A stretch of DNA of 64,000 nucleotides from Actinomycetes bacterium. GTDB lineage: Bacteria; Actinomycetota; Actinomycetes; Mycobacteriales; Mycobacteriaceae. The first letter of the stretch is position 1. Each line of letters starts with the position of its first letter. Position numbers and translations under genes: made by a program. The notes below the pieces were generated by a model. The model ran no database searches. It saw nothing but the letters and a program-made list of their open reading frames with translations, and was not told the DNA's origin. Below are positions 26,427-35,828 of the stretch, one piece after another. Location of the stretch: the NCBI GenBank assembly GCA_023418505.1, contig JAEZZR010000012.1, forward strand, positions 205,478-269,477. Reading direction: 5' to 3'.

Positions 26427-28697
26427 GTGTTTAAGTTCTTACACACCCGCCGGAGGATTAACGGTCGCGCTTCTTCGCGTAGCTCCGTGATTTTCGGCGC
26501 AGTAGCAACCTTGGTGGCTGCCCCGCTAGCAGTGGTAGGCATCAACCAGAGCATCGAGTTGGTAGACGGCGATGGTTCCGGGCCTATCGACGCCGTGGTG
26601 CAAAAAGAGTCGCTAGCCAGCGCGGCCAATGTGTTGGTCGATGACGCAGCGATTGCTACCCAGTCCATCGCCGACGAGCTGCACCCGAACCGTGGTGTGG
26701 TCAAGGAATTCCGTCGCGACGAAGAGTTCTCGATGTTTGCACTCACCTGGTCGGGCAGTGCTGACGTCGCCAGCTACGTTCGCGCACAACGCGCTGATGG
26801 TTCGTGGTCTGAGTGGTACGACGCCGAACCGCACTATCCACAGGCTGATGGTGTTAACGGCACCGAGCTGATTTACGTGGAGCCAACCCGCGCGGTGCAG
26901 GTTTCCACGCACGGCTTTGACGTCTACGGCGACCTGGATTTCGAAGAGCTCAGCAACGTCGACGTCCCTGGTGAGATCGAATCTGCGCAGGAAGCAGTTA
27001 CTGACGCGGTTTCGGAGGCTGTCGACGAAAAGCCTGCGAACTGGGTAGACATCAAGCCAATTGCCGATGAAGAGTCGCTTGACGACGTCCAGGCTGTATT
27101 CATCGATGGCCAGGCAGATGCCTCTGAGAGCATCGAACCGATCGTGGATGCGTCGAATGTGACGGGTATGCCTCGCGTGATTACCCGCGCGGGCTGGGGT
27201 GCCAACGAAAACAACCGTTGCTTGCGCCCTACCTACGATCCACAGCTAGTGGGTACCACTGTGCACCACACGGCTGGTTCCAATAACTACACCGCAGCCC
27301 AGGCTGCTGGCATTGTGCGTGGCATCTACGCCTACCACGGCCAGACTTTGGGTTGGTGCGACATTGGATACAACGCGCTGGTAGATAAGTTCGGCAACAT
27401 CTACGAAGGCCGTTACGGCGGACTGGATAAGAACGTCCAAGGCGCACACGCTGGCGGCTTCAACCGCGGCACTTTCGGTATCTCAATGATGGGTGATTAC
27501 TCGTCCGTGCAACCGTCGCAAGCCATGATCAACTCTGTAGGCAACATGATCGGCTGGCGCATGAAGGTGGGCAAGGTCAACCCAACCAGCACCATCAAAA
27601 TCACCTCCACGGGATTCTCGGGCGCACGCTACGCAGCAGGTCAAACCGCTACACTGCCGGCAATTTTCGCCCACCGCGATACCGGCTACACCACCTGCCC
27701 AGGGGATGCGGGCTACGCACGGATGGGTACGATCCGCTCGATTGCGAAGCAGAAGTACGACGCGCTGAACTCCGGCCAGGTACAAAACGAATCTGCCGAA
27801 GGCGACACCAACCTCGTCGTCGGCGATACCGCTGCTGGCGCCACGAATGGCGCTGCGGAAACAACGACGGGCACGACCACTGCAACTGGTACCACGACGG
27901 CTACCCCGAGTACGTCGAACCGTCCAAGCATTCCGACATTGCCAACGACGCCACGTACCCCGGCATCGCCAAGTACCTCCAGCACGGAGGCTACGACTCC
28001 AAGCACGTCTAACTCGGAGACCACGGCGCCGGGTACTGCGTCCGAAACCACACCGGCCAGCCCAAGCTCGTCGGCAAGCCCTACCACGCCGAACAGCCCA
28101 AACAGCCCGGAGCTCAAGCGACCAGAGATCTCTGACGAAGATCGCGCGGCTGCCGTACAGGCCATCGCTGGCGCACAATCGATGTTGGCTTCTGCCCTCG
28201 GCATGCTGGGTGCTCCTGGATTGGGTGCTACCGCCGAGGCCATCCTCGGCGCCCTGGGACGCAGCGTAGAAAACGGTCCGTCCATCGATGACCTTCCAGT
28301 ACTGGTCGATCAACTACTGAAGATCAACGATGACAATGACCTGGCAGCCGAATGGCGCCACATCACCGAACTGTTCGGCAATGCCTTGGGCAATGCGCTC
28401 AGTGGTGTACAGACCGGTGCCACCTTGTCTAACGAACAAGGCCAGACCGATACCTTGCGCTACGTAAAGTTCGAAAATGGTGTGATCACCAATTCGCCTC
28501 TGACTGGTACCAACGCTATCTGGGGTGAGATTGCCGAAGCTTGGGCACAGCAAGGCTTCGAAGTTGGTGAACTTGGTGCACCGATCTCGTCGCAGAAGGT
28601 CACTGAAGACGGCCTCGAGAAAGCTGAATTCCAGTACGGCTCGATTACCTTCGATCCAGCTACTGGTGCGGTAAAGGTGAACCTCGCCGATAAGTAG
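26427..28697 (+). CDS. Secreted amidase / PGRP-domain protein with LGFP-like tail (paralogue 2)
   Basis: A 756-residue exported protein from GTG 26427 (ACGGAG eight bases upstream), 26 bases after paralogue 1. The same beta domain and PGRP domain follow a hydrophobic signal; the twin arginine seen in paralogue 1 (GRRSFLFG) is SRSSVIFG here, though RRR occurs earlier. Zinc-ligand motifs are TTVHHTAGS and FAHRDTGYTTCPG. Two cysteines (ENNRCLRP and GWCDIGYN) probably form the classic PGRP disulfide. After the domain comes a long Thr/Ser/Pro linker (about 465-570), a helical segment and a C-terminal LGFP-like unit (AIWGEIAEAWAQQGFEVGELGAPIS). It probably binds the wall and hydrolyses peptidoglycan. 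A tandem gene duplication explains the pair. Confidence 0.9.
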   Translation: MFKFLHTRRRINGRASSRSSVIFGAVATLVAAPLAVVGINQSIELVDGDGSGPIDAVVQKESLASAANVLVDDAAIATQSIADELHPNRGVVKEFRRDEEFSMFALTWSGSADVASYVRAQRADGSWSEWYDAEPHYPQADGVNGTELIYVEPTRAVQVSTHGFDVYGDLDFEELSNVDVPGEIESAQEAVTDAVSEAVDEKPANWVDIKPIADEESLDDVQAVFIDGQADASESIEPIVDASNVTGMPRVITRAGWGANENNRCLRPTYDPQLVGTTVHHTAGSNNYTAAQAAGIVRGIYAYHGQTLGWCDIGYNALVDKFGNIYEGRYGGLDKNVQGAHAGGFNRGTFGISMMGDYSSVQPSQAMINSVGNMIGWRMKVGKVNPTSTIKITSTGFSGARYAAGQTATLPAIFAHRDTGYTTCPGDAGYARMGTIRSIAKQKYDALNSGQVQNESAEGDTNLVVGDTAAGATNGAAETTTGTTTATGTTTATPSTSNRPSIPTLPTTPRTPASPSTSSTEATTPSTSNSETTAPGTASETTPASPSSSASPTTPNSPNSPELKRPEISDEDRAAAVQAIAGAQSMLASALGMLGAPGLGATAEAILGALGRSVENGPSIDDLPVLVDQLLKINDDNDLAAEWRHITELFGNALGNALSGVQTGATLSNEQGQTDTLRYVKFENGVITNSPLTGTNAIWGEIAEAWAQQGFEVGELGAPISSQKVTEDGLEKAEFQYGSITFDPATGAVKVNLADK

Positions 28698-28724
28698 GCC
28701 AGAAAGTAGGCCGGAAAACCGGCT
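28692..28724. repeat. 12-base duplication across the amidase-2 stop, plus small hairpin
   Basis: AAGTAGGCCAGA (28692-28703) is repeated as AAGTAGGCCGGA (28704-28715); the first copy contains the TAG stop (28695-28697), and the second gives another in-frame TAG. GCCGG-AAAA-CCGGC overlaps the second copy and can form a short hairpin between two convergent genes. Confidence 0.65.
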
Positions 28725-28730
28725 CAGTAC

Positions 28731-29564
28731 CTAGAACCAGCGTTCTAGTACGCGCGCTACACCGTCATCATTATTGGTGGCGGTGATTTCGTCTGCAATG
28801 GCTTGAACCGATTCGTGGGCATTGCCCATCGCCACCCCGGTGCCCGCCCACTGGAGCATCTCGCGATCGTTGGGCATGTCGCCGAAGCAGACCACGTCGC
28901 TAGGCTCTGCTCCTACCAATGCGGCTACTTCTGCCAAGCCCACTTGCTTGGTCACACCTGGCGCGGAAATCTCCAGCAGCCCATCGGGCATCGAATAGGT
29001 AATGTGTGCCAGGTCGGTGGGAATCGCTGGGGCGATGATGTCGAACATCTGTGCACTGGGAATCTCTGTGGAGCGCAGCAGCAACTTCGTACATGGCGCA
29101 CCGGTAACCGTGTCTTCCGAACATGTACCGTGCAGTGCGGATTCCCACGCGTGGTCGTAGCCGAAAGAGACCACGAATAATTCTTCGGCCGGATCCAGCG
29201 CACTTGTACCGGGACGCTCCACGGCCACTCCCAGTGACAACCCGTGCTGTTCCATCGCCGCCCGCGCCCGGCTAATCACCTCGTGCTGTACTTGTGGCGC
29301 CAAGGTGCGCGCCGAAACTACTTTGTCGGTTTTCGAATCATAGATAATCGCACCATTGGCACAGATGCACAGTGGCTGTACGGTTAGTTGCTCGAGGACG
29401 GGATACATCCAACGGGGTGGCCGTCCCGTCGCCAGCGTCAACGGCACGCCCTTGCGAAGCATCCGCGCAATCACTGCTTTCAGCCGGGGCGAAACGCGTT
29501 CGCGCGAATCAATGAAGGTGCCATCAATATCCGATGCCACTAACAAAGGTGCCGATGTTGCCAT
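28731..29564 (-). CDS. HAD superfamily hydrolase, Cof type
   Basis: A 277-residue cytosolic phosphatase-like protein. VASDIDGTFIDS gives motif I with nucleophile Asp 12 and Asp 14; TLATGRPPRWMYPVL is motif II; LAEVAALVGAEPSDVVCFGDMPNDREMLQWAG is motif IV with the acidic pair. The C2-type cap between them marks the Cof subfamily, which acts on sugar phosphates and flavin precursors. Substrate unknown. Its start overlaps the end of the acyltransferase gene by one base, and the order matches M. tuberculosis Rv3813c. Confidence 0.88.
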   Translation of the reverse strand: MATSAPLLVASDIDGTFIDSRERVSPRLKAVIARMLRKGVPLTLATGRPPRWMYPVLEQLTVQPLCICANGAIIYDSKTDKVVSARTLAPQVQHEVISRARAAMEQHGLSLGVAVERPGTSALDPAEELFVVSFGYDHAWESALHGTCSEDTVTGAPCTKLLLRSTEIPSAQMFDIIAPAIPTDLAHITYSMPDGLLEISAPGVTKQVGLAEVAALVGAEPSDVVCFGDMPNDREMLQWAGTGVAMGNAHESVQAIADEITATNNDDGVARVLERWF

Positions 29565-30496
29565 TATTTTTGCTGCCGACGACGCCGGCGTTCCTCTTGC
29601 TCTTTCCGATCCATGTCATTTGCTTCTTCCAGCGTAGGTGCGGAACCACCCAGTTTCGCTGGCAACCAGCTAGCACCCGGTTCACTGCCATAGCGCATCA
29701 GGTAATCCTCTTTCAGCCGATCCAACTCTTCGGACATGGCCTGCTGGAGCTTCTGGTTGCTCTCGGCGGGATCGTCGGTAGGCATGATCGGATCACACAC
29801 GCGGATCCAAATCGGCACATTGACGCGGCCTAATTGGCGCTTGCCCTTCTTCGTCCATACTCGCTGCGAACCGAAAATCACCACAGGCAACAGAGGTACG
29901 CCTGCTTCGTGGGCGATGCGCACGGCACCGGTCTTGAAATCTTTGATCTCGAAGGAACGAGAGATCGTGGCCTCTGGGAAGATGCCTACCAGCGCGCCAT
30001 CTTGCAGCCGACGCACAGCCTCCTGATACGCCCCGCGCCCGGCAGAACGATCTACCGGAATGTGCTTCATGGTGTTCATAATCGGACCGACACCACGCAC
30101 ATCGAAGATTTCCTTCTTCGCCATAAAGCGCACTAACCGGCGGCCGTTAAGAAAGGCCGGAATGCCACCGTAGACAAAGTCGAAGAAACCAGTGTGGTTA
30201 ATCACCACCATGCCGCCGCCATCGACTGGCATTTTCTCGGCGCCTTCAACGGTGATGTCTAGCCCCTGGAAGCGCATGTAAGACACCGCTAGCGGCAGAA
30301 TCGTACGGCCATAAAACCACTCGCGGGCTTCCTTCGTCTTCGCTGCGGGTTGGAAAGATTCCGGCACCCAGAAGGTGAAGAATTTCTTAAAGCCCGGGCG
30401 CTTCTTCCGGCTCGGTTTCTGTGGCTCGGTTGGCCACGGGAAGGCTGCATCCGATGGCCGATCCGGATTCGCATCCGATGGCGAGTGGTCTGACAT
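29564..30496 (-). CDS. 1-acyl-sn-glycerol-3-phosphate acyltransferase family protein
   Basis: A 310-residue PlsC-type acyltransferase. The catalytic NHTGFFDF (HxxxxD) lies near residue 105, and IFPEATISRSFEIKDFKTGAVRIA is the substrate-binding block that follows. Such enzymes acylate lysophosphatidate or related lipids at the inner face of the membrane. N- and C-terminal tails are charged and may be disordered (ERRRRRQQK at the end). It is in a minus-strand run with serS upstream (78-base gap) and the HAD gene downstream (one-base overlap), like Rv3814c-Rv3816c. Confidence 0.88.
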   Translation of the reverse strand: MSDHSPSDANPDRPSDAAFPWPTEPQKPSRKKRPGFKKFFTFWVPESFQPAAKTKEAREWFYGRTILPLAVSYMRFQGLDITVEGAEKMPVDGGGMVVINHTGFFDFVYGGIPAFLNGRRLVRFMAKKEIFDVRGVGPIMNTMKHIPVDRSAGRGAYQEAVRRLQDGALVGIFPEATISRSFEIKDFKTGAVRIAHEAGVPLLPVVIFGSQRVWTKKGKRQLGRVNVPIWIRVCDPIMPTDDPAESNQKLQQAMSEELDRLKEDYLMRYGSEPGASWLPAKLGGSAPTLEEANDMDRKEQEERRRRRQQK

Positions 30497-30574
30497 ATTG
30501 CTCCTTATTCACATGTGCGCATCTGTGGCGGGGCGATCGCACCAGCAAATCGCCGAGATTAATTTACGCCACAA

Positions 30575-31834
30575 CTATTTCACTGGAGATAATACGTCAG
30601 TGCCTACGAACGGCTGCAATGCAGCAGGCACCGCAACCGATCCATCGGCTTGCTGGTGGTTTTCCAGGATGGCGACCAGCCAGCGGGTGGTAGCCAAGGT
30701 GCCGTTCAGCGTCGCACAGTACTGTGGTTTGCCGTTGTCGTCGCGGTAGCGCGTCTTCAACCGGCGTGCCTGGAACGTTGTGCAGTTCGAAGTAGAAGTC
30801 AACTCCCGGTAGGTGTTCTGCGTTGGCACCCACGCTTCGGTATCGAACTTGCGGGCTGCCGACGAGCCCAAGTCCCCACCAGCCACATCAATAATGCGAT
30901 ACGGCAGATCCATCGCTGCCAGCATGTCCTTTTCCATCTGCAGCAGCTTCTGGTGCTCTTCAGCTGCATCTTCCGGACGGCAGTAAGAGAACATTTCTAG
31001 CTTGTCGAACTGGTGGACGCGCAAAATACCGCGAGTATCTTTGCCATACGAGCCAGCTTCACGACGGAAGCACGAAGACCAACCAGCGTAACGGCGCGGA
31101 CCATCAGCTAGATCAATGATTTCGTCACTGTGGTAGCCAGCCAAAGCCACCTCGGAGGTACCAACCAAGTACAGATCGTCTTCGGGCAAGTAGTAGATCT
31201 CATCAGCGTGAGCGCCGAGGAAACCAGTACCGCGCATCGTATCCGGGCGTACTAACACTGGTGGCACCATCAACTGAAAACCATGCTGTACTGCCTTTTG
31301 CGCTGCCAGGTTCAGCATGCCTAGCTGCAGCATCGCACCATAGCCGGTAAGGAAGTAAAAGCGCGAGCCCGAAACCTTCGAGCCACGTTCCATATCGATC
31401 AAGCCCAAAGATTCGCCGAGCTCCAAGTGATCCTTAGGCTCGAAATCGAATTCGGGGATCTCGCCTACTACTTCGAGCACCTCGAAATCGTCTTCGCCAC
31501 CAGCTGGTGCACCTTCTACTAGGTTGCCGATCTGCATCTGTAGTTCGTAGACCGCATTTTCGGCGTCCTTTTGCTTGCTTTCTGCAGCTTTTACCTGGTC
31601 AGAAAGACCTTTGGCGTGCTCTAATAAAGCTGGGCGCTCATCGGCAGAGGCAGCCCCGATCTTCTTACCGAAGGTTTTCTGCTCGTTGCGCAGGCCATCG
31701 GCTTCGGCGATAGCGCTGCGTCGCTGCTGATCTGCGTCGAGAAGCTTATCTACTAAACCAGGATCCTCGCCGCGGGTGCGCTGAGACTGGCGAACTAATT
31801 CAGGATTATCACGCAGGTACTTAAGATCGATCAC
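30575..31834 (-). CDS. serS: Seryl-tRNA synthetase
   Basis: A 419-residue class II synthetase that charges tRNA-Ser. The N-terminal antiparallel coiled coil (about 25-105) is followed by the catalytic core with motif 2, RYAGWSSCFRREAGSYGKDTRG, and motif 3 near the end (CATLNGTLATTRWLVAILEN). The start is taken as GTG 31834 because it gives the canonical MIDLKYL; a GTG eight codons upstream is also open, and neither has a clear ribosome site. Position next to the septum-formation and metallopeptidase genes matches Rv3834c-Rv3836. Confidence 0.96.
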   Translation of the reverse strand: MIDLKYLRDNPELVRQSQRTRGEDPGLVDKLLDADQQRRSAIAEADGLRNEQKTFGKKIGAASADERPALLEHAKGLSDQVKAAESKQKDAENAVYELQMQIGNLVEGAPAGGEDDFEVLEVVGEIPEFDFEPKDHLELGESLGLIDMERGSKVSGSRFYFLTGYGAMLQLGMLNLAAQKAVQHGFQLMVPPVLVRPDTMRGTGFLGAHADEIYYLPEDDLYLVGTSEVALAGYHSDEIIDLADGPRRYAGWSSCFRREAGSYGKDTRGILRVHQFDKLEMFSYCRPEDAAEEHQKLLQMEKDMLAAMDLPYRIIDVAGGDLGSSAARKFDTEAWVPTQNTYRELTSTSNCTTFQARRLKTRYRDDNGKPQYCATLNGTLATTRWLVAILENHQQADGSVAVPAALQPFVGTDVLSPVK

Positions 31835-31870
31835 GCCAATTAACGATACCCGGTTCACCGCCAGATTCGT

Positions 31871-32530
31871 TTAAGAGAACAGCCCACCAACGCCTTGGAT
31901 CACGAACACGATACTGATCAACGCGAATAGGCAGCCGGCCACAATGTCGATATAGGGCCCTGCCGCCAGGAAATGACGCACGATGCGCTTCGAAGACACC
32001 AGCAGTGCTACGGGCATGAAGAACGCCAACGTCATGGCAAAGAGCAGCCCAGCTAGCCCCGCCAGGAACCACGCGGGCGCTTCTACCGGCACAAACGGCG
32101 TCATCACCGCAGTAAAGAACAGCACCGCCTTCGGGTTCGACAGGTTCGTAAACAACCCCTGGATCAGATACGTGCGCGGAGATTTGAGCTTGGCGACGCT
32201 ACCCACATCCGCATGCGCCGCACTGTGCTGCATCTGCCGTAAAGAGATGATGCCTGTGCGCAGCATGGAGTAACCCATCCAGCCCAAATATGCGCCACCT
32301 AGGACTTGAATCCCTGCCATCAGTGATGGGCGAGCCACCAGCACAGCGGCAATGCCGAAGACTGTCAGGCTGATCCAAATCAGCGAACCGAAACATACCC
32401 CGAAGGCTGCTGCTACTGCGTGGCGACGGGATTTCGTGGCTACGCGCAAGATTAAGAACAGGTCTGGTCCTGGCGAAGCCATGCCGGCGAGCATCAGCCC
32501 GAAGAGGGTAAAGATGGCAGAGGTACTCAT
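31871..32530 (-). CDS. LysE family translocator
   Basis: A 219-residue membrane protein with six hydrophobic segments. The N-terminal FGLMLAGMASPGPDLFLILR carries the PGP motif of the LysE/RhtB exporters, and GGAYLGWMGYSMLR is the second family signature. Members export amino acids; substrate unknown. ATG 32530 is preferred over the adjacent GTG 32533. It ends 36 bases before the serS start and is divergent from the septum-formation gene. Confidence 0.9.
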   Translation of the reverse strand: MSTSAIFTLFGLMLAGMASPGPDLFLILRVATKSRRHAVAAAFGVCFGSLIWISLTVFGIAAVLVARPSLMAGIQVLGGAYLGWMGYSMLRTGIISLRQMQHSAAHADVGSVAKLKSPRTYLIQGLFTNLSNPKAVLFFTAVMTPFVPVEAPAWFLAGLAGLLFAMTLAFFMPVALLVSSKRIVRHFLAAGPYIDIVAGCLFALISIVFVIQGVGGLFS

Positions 32531-32576
32531 CACGAAGGGTCATTTTAGGCAGCGATAAGGCACAATAGACAACATC

Positions 32577-33617
32577 ATGGCTAAGCGACGTTCGATTAAC
32601 TCTTTCTCCGGTGGCATCGGCACTCACATTGTGATTGTGGCGATGCTGTTTGGTGCGGTCGCGTTATTCGTTGTCGGCCGAACTACCGATGCGTTGCAGT
32701 GGGCGTATTCGGGCTCTGATGATAGTGCGGAGTCTTCGTCGACAAGCACTACGGAACTGGCACCGGAAGTCGCCGCTTTTACCTCTGCGAAGACCGGGTC
32801 GTGCTTGACCTGGGAGATGGAGCAGGATCAGACGATCAATGATTTCCGGATCGTCGATTGCGCGGAGCCTCATATCTACGAGGTTGCTTCCGTGTTGGAT
32901 ATGCGCACCGCCTCGCAGATGGAGGTCGCGCCCGAGTTGCAGGCGCGCTTCAGCGAGAACAACGAGTACCCCACCCAGGAAGAGTTGGTGGGCTTGCGCG
33001 ATACGGTATGCCACGTTGAGGTGCAGGAATACTTAGGTGGGCAGTACGACGCCACGGGTAAATTCGCGTCGGCGCCGATCATTCCGCCGCGTTCTGCGTG
33101 GGATCAGGGCGATCGCACCTTGCTGTGTGGCGCGCAGGCAGTCGGTCCGGGTGGCGTTCCGGTGAAGATTGAGGGTCATGCGCGTGAGCAGGATCAGTCG
33201 CGTCTCTACGAACCGGGCGCGTGCGTGTCGATTACTGAAGACGCCCGGCTGCGGGTAGTCGAATGCGCCGAACCGCATGCGATGGAGTCGGTGGGTTTCA
33301 TTGATGTGCGCGCCGAATTGGGCGATAACGCCGCCGATGCGCAGGCACAAAACGATCTACTCGCCGCGCGCTGTACCGACGCCGCGATTGCCTATCTGGG
33401 CGACGAGGAAACCCTGTACCAGTCCACGCTGGTGCCTTTCTGGACGGTACTATCGCCGGAGTCCCTGGCAGGCGGCTCGAATTCCACGAACTGCTGGCTG
33501 ATCAAAGACAACGGTGCAGGTGGATTTTCCACCTTGCAAGGCCACGCCGGCCAGGATTTGCTTATCGACGGAGTACCACCGGCTGCCCCACCCCGCAATC
33601 CCATCCGTGGGCAGTAG
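32577..33617 (+). CDS. Septum formation family protein
   Basis: A 346-residue membrane-anchored protein: a short basic N-terminus, one membrane segment at about 16-34, a Ser/Thr linker, then an extracytoplasmic region with two similar cysteine-containing halves. Each half has a CAEPH motif (VDCAEPHIYEVASV and VECAEPHAMESVGF) and pairs of cysteines, the mark of the Septum_form domain. The domain name comes from a link to septation; its biochemical role is not known. It lies upstream of the metallopeptidase gene, as for Rv3835-Rv3836. Confidence 0.85.
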   Translation: MAKRRSINSFSGGIGTHIVIVAMLFGAVALFVVGRTTDALQWAYSGSDDSAESSSTSTTELAPEVAAFTSAKTGSCLTWEMEQDQTINDFRIVDCAEPHIYEVASVLDMRTASQMEVAPELQARFSENNEYPTQEELVGLRDTVCHVEVQEYLGGQYDATGKFASAPIIPPRSAWDQGDRTLLCGAQAVGPGGVPVKIEGHAREQDQSRLYEPGACVSITEDARLRVVECAEPHAMESVGFIDVRAELGDNAADAQAQNDLLAARCTDAAIAYLGDEETLYQSTLVPFWTVLSPESLAGGSNSTNCWLIKDNGAGGFSTLQGHAGQDLLIDGVPPAAPPRNPIRGQ

Positions 33618-33662
33618 GGTCTAAGCAAGCGTCTCAGCGCTAGGTAAACGATCGGGGCAGCC

Positions 33663-34007
33663 ATGTATCCAGTTTCTGAAGAACACTTCGACAACCTGGT
33701 GGACGACGCCATCGACAAAATCCCCCAGAATTTCCTCGACCAGCTGGGCAATGTGGCGATTCAGGTACAACCCGCCCACCCGGAGAACCCATACTTGCTT
33801 GGCCTCTACGAGGGTGTGCCACTGACCGAACGTTCGGCGAATCATTGGGGCTTTCCCGACGTAATTACGCTGTATTCCCAGAACCTCTGCATGATCAGTA
33901 ATAGCGAAGCAGAGCTGGTGGAAAACATTCGCGTGACTTTGCTCCACGAGGTAGGCCACTTCTTTGGTTTAGATGAAGACGACCTCGAGCGCCTGGGATA
34001 CCAGTAG
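33663..34007 (+). CDS. Zincin-like metallopeptidase family protein (DUF1025)
   Basis: A 114-residue protein ending with LLHEVGHFFGLDEDDLERLGY, in which HEVGHFFG is a zinc-binding HExxH-type site with a third ligand downstream. The family is small and widespread in actinobacteria; a protease activity is predicted and substrates are unknown. There is no signal peptide, so it acts in the cytosol. The gene begins 45 bases after the septum-formation gene and probably shares its transcript. Confidence 0.9.
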   Translation: MYPVSEEHFDNLVDDAIDKIPQNFLDQLGNVAIQVQPAHPENPYLLGLYEGVPLTERSANHWGFPDVITLYSQNLCMISNSEAELVENIRVTLLHEVGHFFGLDEDDLERLGYQ

Positions 34008-34016
34008 AACCGGCTC

Positions 34017-34709
34017 TTACTCCCACCGCTGCCGTTCTTGTTGCAGTGGCTCGCCGGACAGATCACCCCACCGAGTTAATGCCCATTGGCCGGAAGCTAG
34101 CACCGGCTGAGTTTCGTCGCCAGCAAATTCCAGTTCAATGCGCTGCGTATTTGCCAGTGGGTTGTTCGCCATGAACTCCCCGCCCAACCCCGTGAGGTGA
34201 CTAGTTGCCAGGCGCATCGCCGCACCATGGGTGATGATGATTTCGGTGTCGCGCGGCGAATCAATCACTTCGGCCACAGCAGGCAGGTAGCGGTTGAGGA
34301 AAGTCTCTGCGGTATCGCCACCGGGCCGGCCAACATCCAGGTTGCCCAACATCCACTGGTGGAAGACCTCGAAGAACAAGCGGTGCGCATCGAAATCATT
34401 GCGACCCTCCAGGTCGCCTGCCTGCACCTCATGCAGCCCTTCAATATGCTGCAATCGCGTCCCCGATCCGGAAATCTTGTGCAAACTACCCACGGTTGCT
34501 GCCCCGGTTTGCATCGCGCGCAACGCCAACGACGTAGTAATACACCCCGTATCTTCAGGCAGTACTAGGTGCAGGGATTTTGCTAGGCGACGCGATTGCA
34601 CCACGCCAGCGTCCGTCAATGGCGCTCCGGGCAATCGAGTATCCAAAGCCATGCGCACATTGGCAAACGTTTGGCCGTGGCGGATCAGAATCAGCCGTTT
34701 TGCAGTCAT
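34017..34709 (-). CDS. Histidine phosphatase family protein
   Basis: A 230-residue phosphoglycerate-mutase-like phosphatase. RLILIRHGQTFANV near the N-terminus holds the phosphorylated histidine (RHG), with the second active-site arginine in TTSLALRAMQTG and the proton donor glutamate in LHEVQAGDLEGR; ITHGAAMRL gives the second histidine. Actinobacterial homologues in this position (Rv3837c-like) act as phosphatases, for example on glucosyl-3-phosphoglycerate. Substrate uncertain. It lies 24 bases after pheA on the same strand. Confidence 0.9.
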   Translation of the reverse strand: MTAKRLILIRHGQTFANVRMALDTRLPGAPLTDAGVVQSRRLAKSLHLVLPEDTGCITTSLALRAMQTGAATVGSLHKISGSGTRLQHIEGLHEVQAGDLEGRNDFDAHRLFFEVFHQWMLGNLDVGRPGGDTAETFLNRYLPAVAEVIDSPRDTEIIITHGAAMRLATSHLTGLGGEFMANNPLANTQRIELEFAGDETQPVLASGQWALTRWGDLSGEPLQQERQRWE

Positions 34710-34733
34710 TATTGCTTCACCATCATCATCTGG

Positions 34734-35699
34734 TTACCTAGCTCCTTGCTGCAGCCGATCCACCCACGCCATCGACGCACTAATATCCGGCGGTGCGCTG
34801 CCACCAGCTTGAGAATGCGCTGCTGGCCAAGAGCCAAGGAAGCGTACGTCGTGAGCCTGATCGTGTAGCGCTGCCAGTGCATGTGCTACCTGGGAATCGT
34901 CAATGTGGCCGTCGAACTCGAGGTGGAAGCGGTAGGCGCCCATCACTTGCCGGGTGGGCCGCGATTCGATCCGCGTGAGATTCACCTGGCGTACGGCAAA
35001 CTCATTCATTGCCCGCATCAGCGATCCTGGTGCGTTCGGCAGCGTGAAAGACACTGAAGTGCGATCACTACCGGTGCGCGCAGTGGGCACTGCTGGCTTG
35101 CCTACCAGTACAAATCGGGTAGTGGCGCCGCGGACATCGGCTACAGATTCGGCTAAAGCTTCCAGCTTGAGCAGTTGCCCGGCGCGCGCAGGTGCAGCAC
35201 AGGCATCGTATTGGCCTTGCGCTACCTGGTGGGCGGCTGCTGCATTGGACTTGGCTTGGAAGACTTCCACGCCAGGCAGGTTGGCCTCTACCCAGGAGCG
35301 CACCTGCGGGTAAGCCACTGGGTGGGTGACGAATGTTCGAACGTCGCTAGCTTTCGTACCGGGGCGCACCAGAATGGAAAAGACGATGCCAATTTCGGTT
35401 TCGCGGAAGATCTGTAGCTCGGAGCCTTCCGTTAACGCGTCGAACGCTGGCGTAACCGGACCGTCCACACTGTTTTCAATCGCGATGCAGGCGTAAGTGA
35501 CCTCGCCACTGCGCACCTTAGCCAGCGCATCTTTCGGCGAATCGGCTGCCACGGTCTGTATATCATCGCGAGCGTTGCCGGTATGGGAATCTAGTTGCTG
35601 CGGGATCAACCGTGCGTCGATCAGATCCAACAAAGCCTGTTCGGTGAACGTGCCCGAAGGGCCTAAGAAAGCGCAAGAAATTTCAGAGTTCATTTGCAC
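34734..35699 (-). CDS. pheA: Prephenate dehydratase
   Basis: A 321-residue enzyme converting prephenate to phenylpyruvate in phenylalanine synthesis. The catalytic domain starts CAFLGPSGTFTEQALL and contains VRGATTRFVLVG (the TRF motif needed for activity) near residue 195; a C-terminal ACT domain (about 210-290), with TLPNAPGSLMRAMNEFA and the ESRPT motif, provides feedback control by phenylalanine. Chorismate mutase is not fused. It is followed by the phosphatase gene, as in Rv3838c-Rv3837c. Confidence 0.95.
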   Translation of the reverse strand: MQMNSEISCAFLGPSGTFTEQALLDLIDARLIPQQLDSHTGNARDDIQTVAADSPKDALAKVRSGEVTYACIAIENSVDGPVTPAFDALTEGSELQIFRETEIGIVFSILVRPGTKASDVRTFVTHPVAYPQVRSWVEANLPGVEVFQAKSNAAAAHQVAQGQYDACAAPARAGQLLKLEALAESVADVRGATTRFVLVGKPAVPTARTGSDRTSVSFTLPNAPGSLMRAMNEFAVRQVNLTRIESRPTRQVMGAYRFHLEFDGHIDDSQVAHALAALHDQAHDVRFLGSWPAAHSQAGGSAPPDISASMAWVDRLQQGAR

Positions 35700-35828
35700 C
35701 TCGCCTCGTTCACCAGTGTCGATCCAGCGCCGCAGTTAGTGCGACGTGGGACTTGTGGGAGATTTTACCGAAATTCGTTGGCGCTGATTATTGGACGGAT
35801 TCCGGGCTGGCTTCGAGTTAACTCCGCC

